From: Phreatobacter stygius
Lineage (GTDB): Bacteria; Pseudomonadota; Alphaproteobacteria; Rhizobiales; Phreatobacteraceae
Direction of reading: 5' to 3'
Length of the DNA: 64,000 nt
NCBI RefSeq assembly: GCF_005144885.1
Contig: NZ_CP039690.1
Location: forward strand, 3,361,001 to 3,425,000
The first letter of the stretch is position 1; each line of letters begins with the position of its first letter. Made by a program: the position numbers and the translations under genes. The notes beneath the pieces are model-generated. The model worked only from the letters and a program-made list of their open reading frames with translations, made no database searches and was not told where the DNA came from. Below, in pieces: positions 42,282 to 54,081 of this stretch.

Positions 42282-43244
42282 TTATTGCGCCTGTTCGGTG
42301 AACTGGCCATGGCGCCGGAAGCGCCAGAGATAGCTCGGCGCGATCGCCTCGATCGATTTCGGCCCGATGCCCAGGCCCTCGAGGGTGCGGCCGTCGGCGC
42401 TCGCGCCCGCACTCACCACGCTATCGGACTTCAAGAGCTTGACCTGGTCGGGGGTCAGCGGCGCGCCCGGCACATATTGCAGGAACTTCGCCTGGAATGC
42501 GGCAAGTCCGAAGGGCAGCGACATCAGGAGACGCTTGCGGCCGATCGTCTCCAGGACGAATTCGACCACCTCCTTGAATGTCTTCACCGCCGGGCCGCCG
42601 AGTTCGTAAACCGTTCCGGCCGTGGTCTTGCCGTCGATCGCGGCCATCACCGCGTCGGCGACGTCGCCAACGAAGACCGGCTGGAACCGGGTCGTGCCGC
42701 CGCCGATCAGCGGCAGCACCGGCAGCATGCGCGCCATGGCGGCCAGGCGGTTGAAGAAATCGTCCTCCGGCCCGAATATGACCGACGGACGCAGGATCAC
42801 CGCGCCGGGCTGCTGGCGCAGCACGCCGGCTTCGCCGGCGGCCTTCGAGCGTGCGTAGAGCGCTTCGCCCTCGGCATCGGCGCCGATCGCCGAAACATGG
42901 ATCAGCTTCGCGCCGGCCTCGGCCGCGGCCCGGGCGACCGTCTCGGCGCCGCGCGCCTGCACGGCATCGAATTTCTGGCGGCCGGTTTCATGCATGATGC
43001 CGACGCAGTTGATCACGATTTCCGCGCCTTCGGCGGCATGGCGTACCGAGTCCGGATAACGCAGATTGGCCTGGACCGCATTGATCTGGCCGACTGCGCC
43101 GAGCGGCTGCAGATGGCCGGCCAGGTCGGGCCGGCGGACCGCGACGCGCACGCGGAAGCCGCGCCGGGCCAGCGCTCTCACCACATGCCGTCCGACGAAA
43201 CCCGAACCGCCGTAAACCGTCACGAGCCGGTCGAAGGTCTGCAT
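42282..43244 (-). CDS. Complex I NDUFA9-subunit family protein
   Basis: The 320-residue extended SDR protein has LVTVYGGSGFVGRHVVRALA, a non-canonical active site (VINCVGIMHETGRQKF), IHVSAIGADAEGEALYARSK and VILRPSVIFGPEDDFFNRLA, all typical of the NDUFA9-like group in alphaproteobacteria. In mitochondria the homologue binds NADPH within complex I. It is convergent with uppP. Confidence 0.88.
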   Translation of the reverse strand: MQTFDRLVTVYGGSGFVGRHVVRALARRGFRVRVAVRRPDLAGHLQPLGAVGQINAVQANLRYPDSVRHAAEGAEIVINCVGIMHETGRQKFDAVQARGAETVARAAAEAGAKLIHVSAIGADAEGEALYARSKAAGEAGVLRQQPGAVILRPSVIFGPEDDFFNRLAAMARMLPVLPLIGGGTTRFQPVFVGDVADAVMAAIDGKTTAGTVYELGGPAVKTFKEVVEFVLETIGRKRLLMSLPFGLAAFQAKFLQYVPGAPLTPDQVKLLKSDSVVSAGASADGRTLEGLGIGPKSIEAIAPSYLWRFRRHGQFTEQAQ

Positions 43245-43349
43245 CTCGTGCCTCTTTGAAATCGCATCTCGAATGCCGGGTGATTAGTCCATTTCAAAAG
43301 AGCCGTACAGAGCGACCTCAGCATGAAGGGGTGCCGATGCGTCCGCTGC

Positions 43350-44552
43350 TTAGAGCGCCGGACCGCGCCGCGCTGCTCCGGACGCGAGGAAGACCGTCAG
43401 CGCGATGAGCGCCGTGGCGCTGACGGCGATCGCCAGGGGCCAGGCGCTGTCGCCGAGCCCATGGCCGACCAGGATGCCGGTGGCGGCGCCCGAGGTCATC
43501 TGGATGAAACCGGCCAGCGACGAGGCGGCGCCGGCCTTGTCGGGGAACGGTTTCATCGCGCCGGCCAGCGTCTGCGGCATGGTCAGCCCGAAGCCGCAGG
43601 TATAGATCGCCATCGGCACCAGGATGCCGGCCGGGCCGAGCCCGCCGACCAAAAGCGCAGCGGCCATGGCGAGGCCGCCGAGCGCCAGCAGGCTGACGCC
43701 GGCGCGGATCGTCCAGCTTTCGCCCTTGCGCACCACCAGCCGGGTGCCGCCGAGACTGCCGGAGACGAAACCGACGCCGCAACTGGCGAAGGCGGCACCG
43801 GCTGCGACCGGGCCAAGGCCATAGACCCCCTGCAGCACGAAAGAGGAGGCTGAAATGAAAGCGAACAGCCCGGAATAACCGGCTGCGAAGATCGCGGTAT
43901 TGGCGATGAAGGTGTGGTTGCGGATGATCTGGCCGAAGGTCCTGAGGATGCCGATCGGCGATATCGCCGCGGTCGAGCGCTGTTTCAGCGTCTCCGGCAA
44001 GCTGAACACCACCAGCAGCAGCGCCCCGAGCCCGAAGGCGAGCGCCGCGAAGAAAGTCGCGCGCCAGCCGAAGGCGACATGGAACAGGCCGCCGGCGATC
44101 GGCGCCAGCGTCGGCACCAGGCTCATGATGGTGCCCATCAGGGCCAGTTCCTTGGCGGCCCGGCGGCCCTCGTAGAGGTCGCGCACGATGGCGCGGGCCA
44201 GCACGATCGGCCCGGCCGCCCCGAGCGCCTGCAGGAAACGCGCGGCGGTCAGCATGTCGATCGAATTGGATGCGGCGCAGACCGCCGTGCCGACGCCATA
44301 GAGCGTCAGGGCCGCGACCAGCACGGGCTTGCGGCCATATTTGTCGGAGATCGGGCCATAGAAGATCTGACCGACGGCGAAGCCGCCGAGAAAGGCCGAG
44401 AGCGTCAGCTGCACCTGGGCGGTGCTTGCACCGAGCAGCCGGCCGATATCGGGGAGCGACGGCAGATACATGTCGGTCGAAACGGGTCCGAGCCCGATGA
44501 GCACCGCCAGAAGCGCAGTCAAGGCGAAGGTATCGGGGCGCAGCAGCATCAA
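43350..44552 (-). CDS. Bcr/CflA-family multidrug efflux MFS transporter
   Basis: The 400-residue protein has 12 membrane helices and DMYLPSLPDIGRLLGAS at the first loop, a mark of the Bcr/CflA (DHA1) group, plus GPISDKYGRKPVL, the MFS loop motif. GTIMSLVPTLAPIAGG is motif C of drug-proton antiporters. Substrate is not predictable. Confidence 0.9.
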   Translation of the reverse strand: MMLLRPDTFALTALLAVLIGLGPVSTDMYLPSLPDIGRLLGASTAQVQLTLSAFLGGFAVGQIFYGPISDKYGRKPVLVAALTLYGVGTAVCAASNSIDMLTAARFLQALGAAGPIVLARAIVRDLYEGRRAAKELALMGTIMSLVPTLAPIAGGLFHVAFGWRATFFAALAFGLGALLLVVFSLPETLKQRSTAAISPIGILRTFGQIIRNHTFIANTAIFAAGYSGLFAFISASSFVLQGVYGLGPVAAGAAFASCGVGFVSGSLGGTRLVVRKGESWTIRAGVSLLALGGLAMAAALLVGGLGPAGILVPMAIYTCGFGLTMPQTLAGAMKPFPDKAGAASSLAGFIQMTSGAATGILVGHGLGDSAWPLAIAVSATALIALTVFLASGAARRGPAL

Positions 44553-44610
44553 TGCGATTCCGGCAATGGCGCTGGCTCTACGCTGCGGTCATCGGGGAGT
44601 CGAGCATGGC

Positions 44611-45087
44611 TCAGCCGCCGAGCGCGCCGAGCAGCCCTGCGGCGGTGAGCCAGATGAGCGCGTAACGCAGCATCCGCGCAATGCCGGTCAGCACGGCGGT
44701 CGGTAGCAGCGGATAGCGCGCCATGCCGGCAACCAGGGTGATCGGATCACCGATAACCGGCACCCAGCAGAGCAGCAATGCTGCCCAGCCGAAGCGGCCG
44801 AACAGGCGCTCGACGCGGTCAATCATGTCGGGTGGCAGCTTGAAGCGCTCGAGCCAGGCATGGCCGGCCTGGCTATCGGCGCCGCGCGCGATCAGCGTGC
44901 CGATCCACCAATTGGTAAGGCCGCCGGCGATATTGGCTGAGGTCGCGACCAGAAACAGCGCCAGAGGGTGCTGGTAGCCGGCCGCGAGAAATCCGACGAA
45001 GACCAGCTCCGACCCGCCTGGCAGCAATGTCGCCGCCGAAAAGGCGGCGAAGGCCATGGTCGTAAGGGTGGCGAGATCGGCCAGCAA
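44611..45087 (-). CDS. YqaA-type membrane protein (VTT/DedA-like)
   Basis: The 158-residue protein matches the short DedA-related YqaA group: SAATLLPGGSELVFVGFLAA, TSANIAGGLTNWWIGTLIAR and FGRFGWAALLLCWVPVIGDP. It probably acts in the inner membrane in lipid or proton-linked homeostasis. The start is TTG 45087 with GGAG five bases upstream; ATG 45054 would remove a conserved helix. Confidence 0.82.
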   Translation of the reverse strand: MLADLATLTTMAFAAFSAATLLPGGSELVFVGFLAAGYQHPLALFLVATSANIAGGLTNWWIGTLIARGADSQAGHAWLERFKLPPDMIDRVERLFGRFGWAALLLCWVPVIGDPITLVAGMARYPLLPTAVLTGIARMLRYALIWLTAAGLLGALGG

Positions 45088-45252
45088 GAAGGCTCCGTGT
45101 GGCGACGAGCGCGGACGACAAGGACCCGCATCCGGATGGCCCGGGCCATCAGGCGGCCCGGTCGGCGCGCTCTCTTGCCATTTCGGCTCCCTCTTGCACA
45201 GGGGCTTTCACCGCCGTTTAATACGGCTCCGTAACGAGTTTGGTGCGTGTTG

Positions 45253-45603
45253 ATGGCTGTTCAGTTGCGTCCCGCCCAGGCAATCAAGCTGATGCACGAA
45301 CTGTCGCTGGCCCTGGTCCACGATGGCGAGCCGGATCTGAGCTCCCGTCAACTGGCGATCCTCCTGACCATCTATCTCGAGCCGCCGCCGCACCACGTGC
45401 GCGACCTGGCCGCCCGGCTGAAAGTGACCAAGCCGGTGATCACACGGGCGCTCGACAGCATGGGCAAGCTCGAACTGGTGTCGCGCCGCCGTGACGAACG
45501 CGACCGTCGCGACGTGATCATCCAGCGCACAGTGAAGGGTGCGCTCGCGGTCGAGCGGATCGGCGACCTGATCGTCGAACAGGCGAAGTCGCTGCCGCCT
45601 TAG
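45253..45603 (+). CDS. MarR-like winged-helix regulator
   Basis: The 116-residue protein has a winged helix: SSRQLAILLTIYLEPPPHHV, LAARLKVTKPVITRALDSMG and the wing VSRRRDERDRRDVI. It is shorter than usual MarR proteins, lacking the long flanking helices. ATG 45253 was chosen; GTG and TTG codons directly before it could also start. Target unknown, possibly the downstream NlpC/P60 gene. Confidence 0.83.
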   Translation: MAVQLRPAQAIKLMHELSLALVHDGEPDLSSRQLAILLTIYLEPPPHHVRDLAARLKVTKPVITRALDSMGKLELVSRRRDERDRRDVIIQRTVKGALAVERIGDLIVEQAKSLPP

Positions 45604-45676
45604 GATTTCAGGTCATCCCCGCGAGCATCTGGCTCGCGGCGACGCACCGTTAAGGCCAAACCGCTAGAAGGAAGAC

Positions 45677-46525
45677 ATGACTTTCATGGATCGTCGCCTG
45701 ACCCCGGCCCGTCCCGACCTTGCAGCCATCAGCCTGAAAGGGCTGGTGGAGGCCGAGCGGTTCGTCGAGGGTCGGCCGGCAAGAGTGGTGCAGCCGGTCG
45801 TGCCACTGCGCGGCGCGCCGCGGGACGATGCCATGCTCGATACCGAACTGACCTATGGCGAGCCGGTCGCAATCTATGACGAGCGTGACGGCTGGGCCTA
45901 TCTGCAATCGGCGCGCGACAACTATGTCGGTTACGCGCCGATCGGTGCCTTCGGTGCCGCGGGACCCGCAACCCATCGGGTGACGGCGCTGCGCACCTTT
46001 CTCTATCCGGGGCCGAGCATCAAATCGCCGCCGCTCGGCCTGATCCCGATGAATGCCCTCGTCACGGTCACGCACCTGACCGGCGTTTTTGCCGTCACCG
46101 ACAGCGGTGCCCATGTCTTCGCCCGCCATCTCGCCGGCCTCGGCGAGCACGAGGCGGATTACGTCGCGGTCGCCGAGCGCTATCTCGGCACACCCTATTT
46201 GTGGGGCGGGCGCACCAGCCTGGGGCTGGATTGTTCGGGCCTGGTGCAGACGGCGCTGGAGGCGGCCGGGTTTCAGGCGCCGCGCGATTCCGACCTGCAG
46301 GAGCAGCAGGTCGGCACGGCCTTCACGCTTGCGCCAGATCTGTCCAATCTCCGGCGCGGCGACCTGCTGTTCTGGAAAGGCCATGTCGGCATCATGACCA
46401 GCCCGGCGGAACTCCTCCACGCCAACGGCTATCACATGGCGGTCGCCGCCGAGCCGGTGGCCGAAGCGGTCAGGCGGATTGCCGACAAATCCTTTGGCGC
46501 GGTGACCAGCGCCCGGCGGCTCTAG
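45677..46525 (+). CDS. NlpC/P60 peptidoglycan hydrolase with SH3-like domains
   Basis: The 282-residue protein has an SH3b-like N-terminal part (DTELTYGEPVAIYDERDGWA and a second copy) and a C-terminal NlpC/P60 domain: YLWGGRTSLGLDCSGLVQTA with the catalytic Cys, His in WKGHVGIMTSP and a third His in LLHANGYHMAVA. It cleaves cell-wall stem peptides. No signal peptide is visible, as in many alphaproteobacterial homologues. Confidence 0.92.
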   Translation: MTFMDRRLTPARPDLAAISLKGLVEAERFVEGRPARVVQPVVPLRGAPRDDAMLDTELTYGEPVAIYDERDGWAYLQSARDNYVGYAPIGAFGAAGPATHRVTALRTFLYPGPSIKSPPLGLIPMNALVTVTHLTGVFAVTDSGAHVFARHLAGLGEHEADYVAVAERYLGTPYLWGGRTSLGLDCSGLVQTALEAAGFQAPRDSDLQEQQVGTAFTLAPDLSNLRRGDLLFWKGHVGIMTSPAELLHANGYHMAVAAEPVAEAVRRIADKSFGAVTSARRL

Positions 46526-46531
46526 GATCGG

Positions 46532-47224
46532 CTAACTGCAGACCGGCTTGTCGCATTCGCGTACGGCGCGCACCGCGGCCTCGATAGTGCCGCGCCCCGG
46601 CCAGCCGATCAGCGCCACGCCGGCGATCAGCCAGGACGGGGTTGCCGCGAGATTGGTGGCATTGGCGAGCCGGACCGCCTGGGCCAGCACCTGGCCGGTC
46701 TCCGGCTTGTCGGCGACGGTCTCGATCTCGTTGTCATCGAGGCCGATATCCTTGGCCGCTTCGAGCGCGCGCAGGCCGTCGAACACGCCGCGGGCGGCCA
46801 TCGAGATGTCGAAGAACGCGCGCGCCTTGGCTTCGCCGCCGACCAGCTTCACGGCATATTCGACGCGTGCCGCCTGGAACGACGGCAACCCCAGGCTCGG
46901 CGCGTTGACGAAGCGGATGCGCAGGTCCGGATCGGCCTCGGCCATGGCCTTCACGTCATTGGCGGCGCGCCGGCAATAGCCGCAATTGGAGTCATAGATC
47001 TCGGTCAGCGTGATATCCGGGCTTTCCGAGCCGATCGAAAAACCATTGTCGAGTTCGGCGATTTCGGTCTCGAGTTCGACCGGCACCCGGAAATTCGACA
47101 CCTCGCGGCCGTCAGGACCGCGCAAGGGGAACCAGGCATCGTCGGCGCCGCTAGCCGGCACGGCCATGGGGGCCATGGCAGCGACGGCTCCGGTTGCGAT
47201 CAGGCGGCGGCGGGTCAGGATCAT
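46532..47224 (-). CDS. DsbA-family thioredoxin-like protein
   Basis: Of 230 residues the first 27 form a Tat-like signal (TRRRLIATGAVAAMAPMAVP). The redox motif CGYC lies in EIYDSNCGYCRRAAND and a cis-Pro is in ATPSWLIAG. It is likely a periplasmic disulfide oxidase or isomerase. It is convergent with the NlpC/P60 gene, six bases apart. Confidence 0.85.
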   Translation of the reverse strand: MILTRRRLIATGAVAAMAPMAVPASGADDAWFPLRGPDGREVSNFRVPVELETEIAELDNGFSIGSESPDITLTEIYDSNCGYCRRAANDVKAMAEADPDLRIRFVNAPSLGLPSFQAARVEYAVKLVGGEAKARAFFDISMAARGVFDGLRALEAAKDIGLDDNEIETVADKPETGQVLAQAVRLANATNLAATPSWLIAGVALIGWPGRGTIEAAVRAVRECDKPVCS

Positions 47225-47282
47225 CGGCACATCATGGTCTGCTCTGATGGCCGCACCATGGCTGCCGCGCCGCGTCAGGCAA

Positions 47283-47298
47283 GTCACGCCTGCGTGAC
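47283..47298 (-). terminator. Short hairpin after the chemoreceptor gene
   Basis: GTCACGC-CT-GCGTGAC is a perfect 7-base stem 22 bases after the chemoreceptor stop. No U-run follows, so termination is only possible. Confidence 0.35.
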
Positions 47299-47319
47299 GA
47301 GCGCGGCGCAGCTGCCCGA

Positions 47320-49413
47320 TCAGGCAGCCCGCACCGTGGTGACGAACTTCTCGACCTCGTGGCGCAGGTGGCTGCTCTCGCGCGACAGGTCCTGCGCCGA
47401 GCCGAGCACCTGGGCCGAAGCCGACCCGGTCTCGGCCGCACCGCGGCTGACATCGGAAATATTCGCCGCAACCTGGGTCGTGCCCTGGGCGGCCTCCTGG
47501 ACATTGCGCGAGATTTCCTGGGTCGCCGCGCCCTGCTGTTCGACCGCCGCGGCAATTGCCGAGGCGATCTCGGCGAGCCGGCCGATGGTGCCGCCGATCT
47601 CCTTGATCGCCAGGACCGAATCCTGGGTGGCCGACTGCATCGTGGCGATCTGCATGCTGATCTCGTCGGTCGCCTTGGCGGTCTGGGTGGCCAGCGCCTT
47701 GACCTCCGAGGCGACCACCGCAAAGCCCTTGCCCGACTCGCCGGCCCGCGCCGCCTCGATGGTGGCGTTGAGCGCGAGCAGGTTGGTCTGCTGGGCGATC
47801 GCGGTGATCAGCTTCACGACATCGCCGATCCGGCTGGCGGCGGCCGACAGTTCGGCGATGCGGGTGTCGGTCAGTTCGGCCTGTTTCACCGCCTCGAAGG
47901 CGATCTTGCTCGATTCTTCCACCTGCCGGCCGATTTCGGCGACCGAACTGCTCATCTCCTCCGCAGCACTCGCCACCGACTGGACATTGCTCGATGCATC
48001 GTCGGAAGCGCCGGCGACGACGCCGGCAAGCAGCTGGGTGCTCTCGGCGGTACGGGTCAATTGCCCGGCCGCCGACTCAAGTTCGCTCGAGGCCCGGGAC
48101 ACCGCGGCGACGATGTCGCCGACTGCCGTCTGGAATTCGTCGGCGAGCCTGGCCATCTGGTCCTTGCGCTCGGCCGCCGAGCGCTGCTCGAGCGCCTTCT
48201 GTTCGCCGCGCAGCCGATCGGCCTCGACCATGCTGTTCTTGAAGGTCTGCATGGCGCCGCCGAGCGCCCCGATCTCGTCGCGCCGGTTGGCGTAAGCCGT
48301 TTCGACCGAGAGGTCGCCGCCGGCGAGCTTCAGCATGGCTTCCTGCATGACCTTGAGCGGGCCGGTGACGCGGTGCGAAACCGCGATCGTCATGCCGGCT
48401 GCCGCGATGATGGCGAGCAACAGAAGTCCAAGCTGACCATAGAGCCTGGCGGTTGCCTCGGCCTGCTGGCGGGCGGCATGGGTCTTGGCCGCGTTCAGCG
48501 CGGCATCGGCGACTCCCAGCAGCGTCACCAGCCGCGCAACCGCCACCGGCGTCCATTGGCCGACGGTTACGCCCGGCGGCTGCCCGGCGACCAGCGCGGT
48601 CAAGATCTCCAGGCGATAGGCGACGTAATCCGGATCGAGATAGCCCTTCCTGGCGGCGGTAACCGCCTCGGCGAATTGCGGCGGCAGCGGCAGGCCGGCG
48701 GCGAGTTTCTCAAGCTCCGACCACGCGGTTTCCAGCCGGGTATTGATGGCGGCGTATTTCACCAGCGGGTCGGCCGGCAACGGCTGGCCCGCCAACGGGT
48801 TGGAAATGAACACCGAAGCGTCGCCGGCGGCCTCGCGGGCGACCCAGGCCAGCTGCTTCAACTGCATCACCTGGTCGATGAAGGCGTCGTCGAGCTTGAC
48901 CAGGGCGGTCAACTGGCCCGACAGCTTCTCGAGCAATTCGATCATGCCCGACGTATGGGCGACGAATTCCTGGGCGAGGCCGGCGCGCCGCTCGGCCTTC
49001 GGCTGCATCACTGCGCGCCCGGTTTCGGCATGCAGCGCGGCCAGTTTCGCCACCGCCTGATCGAGGTTCGCGACCAGCGGGGCGCCCGCCGGAAAGTCGA
49101 GCTCGCGCAGCGCGACGAGCGCCGCCCTGAGGGCCGGCATCTCGGCCGCGCGGTTCTGGGCGGTCTGCGGGTTCATCGCGGTCAGGCGCGCCTCGCCGAT
49201 GAGGTCGCGATTGGTCGTCGAGCGATCGACCCGCAGGTTGTGAAGCGCGGTGAACAGCTGGGCGGTCGCCTCGCTCACCGTGGCGATCCGGCTTGCCGTC
49301 CTGAGCTGGGTCCAGGACGTCCAGGCGCCGTTGGCGACCAGCACGACGACCGCCAGGATCAGGATCGAAATCACCGACTTGAGGAGGGCATTCACCGATA
49401 GGCGATTCAACAT
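47320..49413 (-). CDS. Methyl-accepting chemotaxis protein
   Basis: The 697-residue receptor has a first membrane helix ([17 protein letters not shown]), a helical periplasmic sensor of about 320 residues, a second helix ([18 protein letters not shown]), HAMP, and the cytoplasmic signalling hairpin [20 protein letters not shown]. No C-terminal pentapeptide is seen. ATG 49413 was preferred over a TTG 14 codons upstream because GGAG precedes it. Ligand unknown. Confidence 0.93.
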   Translation of the reverse strand: MLNRLSVNALLKSVISILILAVVVLVANGAWTSWTQLRTASRIATVSEATAQLFTALHNLRVDRSTTNRDLIGEARLTAMNPQTAQNRAAEMPALRAALVALRELDFPAGAPLVANLDQAVAKLAALHAETGRAVMQPKAERRAGLAQEFVAHTSGMIELLEKLSGQLTALVKLDDAFIDQVMQLKQLAWVAREAAGDASVFISNPLAGQPLPADPLVKYAAINTRLETAWSELEKLAAGLPLPPQFAEAVTAARKGYLDPDYVAYRLEILTALVAGQPPGVTVGQWTPVAVARLVTLLGVADAALNAAKTHAARQQAEATARLYGQLGLLLLAIIAAAGMTIAVSHRVTGPLKVMQEAMLKLAGGDLSVETAYANRRDEIGALGGAMQTFKNSMVEADRLRGEQKALEQRSAAERKDQMARLADEFQTAVGDIVAAVSRASSELESAAGQLTRTAESTQLLAGVVAGASDDASSNVQSVASAAEEMSSSVAEIGRQVEESSKIAFEAVKQAELTDTRIAELSAAASRIGDVVKLITAIAQQTNLLALNATIEAARAGESGKGFAVVASEVKALATQTAKATDEISMQIATMQSATQDSVLAIKEIGGTIGRLAEIASAIAAAVEQQGAATQEISRNVQEAAQGTTQVAANISDVSRGAAETGSASAQVLGSAQDLSRESSHLRHEVEKFVTTVRAA

Positions 49414-49485
49414 TCCAACGCGCTCCAGCAGGCCGATCCTGTCCTGAAGCCGCAATTTCTAATGGCTGTGTAAACGAACCGCTAA

Positions 49486-49510
49486 GAAATGTGGCGGGTT
49501 GCCACATTTC
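49486..49510 (-). terminator. Strong hairpin between ghrA-like gene and chemoreceptor
   Basis: GAAATGTGGC (49486-49495) and GCCACATTTC (49501-49510) form a perfect 10-base stem with a 5-base loop, followed on the minus strand by TTAGCGGTT. Likely terminator of the yej-type operon. Confidence 0.6.
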
Positions 49511-49555
49511 GCGTGAGTTTCTTGTGTTGCCGCAACGTCAGATGGCCCGAGGCCG

Positions 49556-50502
49556 TCAATATCCGTGTGCCGGGTCGACCACATTGACCAGGGGTTGTCC
49601 GGTTTCGGCCGCCAGGATCTGTTGCGCCACATAGGCCGCGATCGCCGGCGGCGACGAGATCGCCGAGTTATGCGGCGTCACCGTCACCTTCGGATGCAGC
49701 CAGAGCCGGCTCGATTCGGGCAAGGGTTCGGTCTCGAACACGTCGAGCACGGCCGCGCCGAGCTGGCCCGTGTCGAGAGCGGCGAGAATATCGGCCTCGA
49801 CCTGCAATCCGCCGCGGCCGACATTGATCAGCACCGGTCCGCCAATGGCTTCCGCCTTGGGCATCCGGGCGAACAGCCGGGCGTTGAGGAAGCCGGCGGT
49901 GTCCGGGGTCAGCGGCAGGATCGCCACCAGGATGTCGGATACCGCTGTCATGGCCGCCAGCCCGTCGTCGCCGTCGAACATTTCGACGCCTGCGACGGCC
50001 TTCGGCCGGCGGCTCCAGCCGGCGACCTGGAAGCCCATGACGCCAAGCTTGCGGGCGGCGTCCTGGCCGAGCTTGCCCATGCCGAGCAGGCCGACACGGA
50101 TGTCGCTGGCCTGCGGCTGATCACGCAGGTCGGTCCATGCGCGCTGGCGCTGGAAGCCGTCATAGATGCGCACCCGGCGCAGGGCCATCAGGCAGTGCAT
50201 GACCACATATTCGGACATGCGGGTGGTCAGGTCGGGATCGACCACGCGGACGATCGGCACGCCCGGCGGCAGTTTCCGGTCCTTGAACAGATGGTCGACG
50301 CCGGCGCCGAGCGAAAAGATCGCCTTCAGGTTCGGCAGGCCGGAGAATGCGCCCTCCGGCTGCTTCCAGGCGGCGCTGTAGGCGATCGTCGCCGGGTCGT
50401 AATCTTCGGTGTGGAGGACGACGTTCCAGCCCGGCAGGGCTTTCTGGAAACGGGCGCGCCAGGGTTCGGGGTCCCAGGCGGTGATGCCGAGAAGCAGGTT
50501 AT

Positions 50503-50506
<4 letters not shown>
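49556..50506 (-). CDS. D-2-hydroxyacid dehydrogenase, GhrA-like
   Basis: The 316-residue protein has the NAD motif GLLGMGKLGQDAARKL, NVGRGGLQVEADILAALD and catalytic His in VTVTPHNSAISSP. AIFSLGAGVDHLFKDRKLPP is typical of glyoxylate/hydroxypyruvate reductases of GhrA type. ATGA joins it to the ABC ATPase gene upstream. Confidence 0.88.
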
Positions 50507-52163
<1,657 letters not shown>

Positions 52164-52167
<4 letters not shown>

Positions 52168-52640
52168 GGCAGCGCCGTCAGAAAGCGGTCGATGTCGTGG
52201 CGGGAGTCCGGGTCGATGAAGCTCACCTGGTCAAGCACTCCAAGCTTTCTGTCACTGGAAACAAAGGCGGCGCAGGCGGCCGCCTCGGCGGTGGCCAGAT
52301 GGATCGTATCGGGCAGTTTCAGCGCCGGCCATCGTGCACGCAGGACAGCCGAGGCGCGAAGGATTTGTTCGGACACGCCGACGCAGGCGAGCGGCAGCAT
52401 GCGGCCGGCGAAGAGGTCCTCATAAGCCAGCACCAGGCCTTCGCTGTCGTCGCGCAGCGGCTGCACCAGCACTTCGCCATAGGTCAGCCAGCTCGTCACC
52501 GCCCGCACCCGGCCGGCTTCGACAATGTCCCAGAGCCGGTCGTGTGCCGACACGTTCGCCGTCGCGCTCTCGAACAGCCGGATGAAGAAATTCGCGTCGA
52601 GATAGAGCGCTGGCGCCACGTCAGAGCGGCCCGCCGTCAC
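52164..52640 (-). CDS. PIN-domain toxin, VapC-like
   Basis: The 158-residue protein has PIN acidic residues Asp15 (LYLDANFFIRLFE), Glu56 (TYGEVLVQPL), Asp111 (LKLPDTIHLATA) and Asp130 (FVSSDRKLG), typical of Mg-dependent RNases in toxin-antitoxin pairs. GTG 52640 overlaps the antitoxin; GTG 52619, one base after the antitoxin stop, is a good alternative. Its stop overlaps yejF as ATGA. Confidence 0.87.
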
Positions 52641-52848
52641 GGATCCGCCGGACCCGCGCCACCGCTTCCACAGAGGAGCCGATACGCTTGAAGTCGAGCT
52701 TCGCCATGCGGGCGCGCAGCCGTTGCGAGGCGGAGAGTGCCGGCGCGCTGCGCTGGACGAGCTCGACCGGCACCAGCGGGTCGAACCCGTGGCGAAGTGG
52801 TTCGGGAAGGTCTCGGACCGACACGATCTTCCTGATCTCCGCGTTCAT
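52621..52848 (-). CDS. Antitoxin of the PIN-domain pair
   Basis: The 75-residue protein has a short N-terminal part (MNAEIRKIVSVRDLPEPLRH) and a basic, helical C-terminus (RLRARMAKLDFKRIGSSVEA) that would wrap the toxin. No known antitoxin family is recognised. Order, size and overlap with the PIN gene support the call. The operator-like element at 52866-52911 lies just upstream. Confidence 0.72.
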   Translation of the reverse strand: MNAEIRKIVSVRDLPEPLRHGFDPLVPVELVQRSAPALSASQRLRARMAKLDFKRIGSSVEAVARVRRIRDGGPL

Positions 52849-52865
52849 CGCCCGATCCTGCTCTC

Positions 52866-52911
52866 GTTCATGTGACGGCCTCGGTTCAGGTGAGAATCTG
52901 GTTCACGTGAA
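52866..52911 (-). promoter_or_regulatory. Three TTCAnGTGA elements upstream of the antitoxin
   Basis: GTTCATGTGA (52866-52875), GTTCAGGTGA (52884-52893) and GTTCACGTGA (52901-52910) lie 18-63 bases upstream of the antitoxin ATG, 18 and 17 bases apart. The last contains the perfect palindrome TTCACGTGAA and overlaps the yejE stop codon. Candidate autorepression operator. Confidence 0.6.
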
Positions 52912-54081
52912 GGTTTTGCGCGGGTCGAAGGCATCGCGCACGGCTTCGCCGACAAAAATCAAAAGCGACAGCATGACGGCGACAGTGATGAAAGCGGTCA
53001 GCGCCAGCCAGGGCGCCTGCAGGTTGGACTTGCCCTGTTGCAACAATTCGCCGAGCGACGGCGAGCCGACCGGCAGGCCGAAACCGAGGAAGTCGAGGGC
53101 GGTCAGCGTCATCACGGAGCCCGACAGGACGAAGGGCAGGAAAGTGACCGTCGCCACCATGGCATTGGGCAGAAGGTGGCGCGTCATGATGGTCATCGAG
53201 GAGACGCCCAGGGCACGCGCCGCATTGACATATTCGAAATTGCGGGCGCGCAGGAACTCGGCCCTGACCACCCCGACCAGCGCGACCCAGGAGAATAGCA
53301 GGAGGATGCCGAGCAGCACGAAGAAGCTGGGTGCCAGCACCGAGGAGATGATCAAGAGCAGATAGAGCGACGGGATCGCGGTCCAGATTTCGATGAAGCG
53401 CTGGAACAGGAGGTCGGTCCAGCCGCCGAAATAGCCCTGCACGGCGCCGGCGGCGACCCCGACCAGCGACGAAATGATGGTGAGCGTCAGCCCGAACAGC
53501 ACGGAAATCCGAAAGCCGTAGATGACCCTGGCGACCACGTCGCGGCCCTGGTCGTCGGTGCCGAGCCAGTTCCAGTTGCCGAGCGCGCAATAGCTCGAAC
53601 CGGCCGGCCTCTGGCCGCGTGGCAGCCGTTCGGCGGCCGCGCAGTCCGGCAGCCTGTCGCGCTGCATCCAGGTTGGCGCCGAGGGGAAGGGGGTCACCGG
53701 GTCCTTGACGGTGGAGGAGGCGTTGTTGCGCACCAGCGGCCAGATCAGGAAGGCCTTTTTCTCCTCGAAATGGTCGAGCAGGAAGGCGTCCTTGTAATCG
53801 GCCGGGGTCTCGAACTCGCCGCCAAGCGTCTTTTCCGAATAGTCGAACAGGACCGGGAAGAAATGCTGGCCTTCGAGATTCACATAGAGCGGCCGGTCAT
53901 TGGCGATCAGCTCGGCGAACAGCGTCACCACGAACAGCACCATGAAGATCCGGAAGCTCCAGAAGCCGCGGCCGTTGGCTCTGAAATTGGCCAGCCGGCG
54001 CTGATTGAGCGGCGACAGCCGGCTTTTGTTCGCAGCGGCATCGGCCGGCACAGCAGCGGTCCTGGTGGTGGCGTCCATCAT
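52903..54081 (-). CDS. yejE: Peptide ABC transporter permease, YejE-like
   Basis: The 392-residue permease has a long N-terminal periplasmic stretch before LGTDDQGRDVVARVIYGFRI (typical YejE) and about six membrane helices, then EFLRARNFEYVNAARALGVS, the EAA loop that docks the ATPase. The start overlaps the yejB stop by one base (TGATG). Confidence 0.93.
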   Translation of the reverse strand: MMDATTRTAAVPADAAANKSRLSPLNQRRLANFRANGRGFWSFRIFMVLFVVTLFAELIANDRPLYVNLEGQHFFPVLFDYSEKTLGGEFETPADYKDAFLLDHFEEKKAFLIWPLVRNNASSTVKDPVTPFPSAPTWMQRDRLPDCAAAERLPRGQRPAGSSYCALGNWNWLGTDDQGRDVVARVIYGFRISVLFGLTLTIISSLVGVAAGAVQGYFGGWTDLLFQRFIEIWTAIPSLYLLLIISSVLAPSFFVLLGILLLFSWVALVGVVRAEFLRARNFEYVNAARALGVSSMTIMTRHLLPNAMVATVTFLPFVLSGSVMTLTALDFLGFGLPVGSPSLGELLQQGKSNLQAPWLALTAFITVAVMLSLLIFVGEAVRDAFDPRKTFT

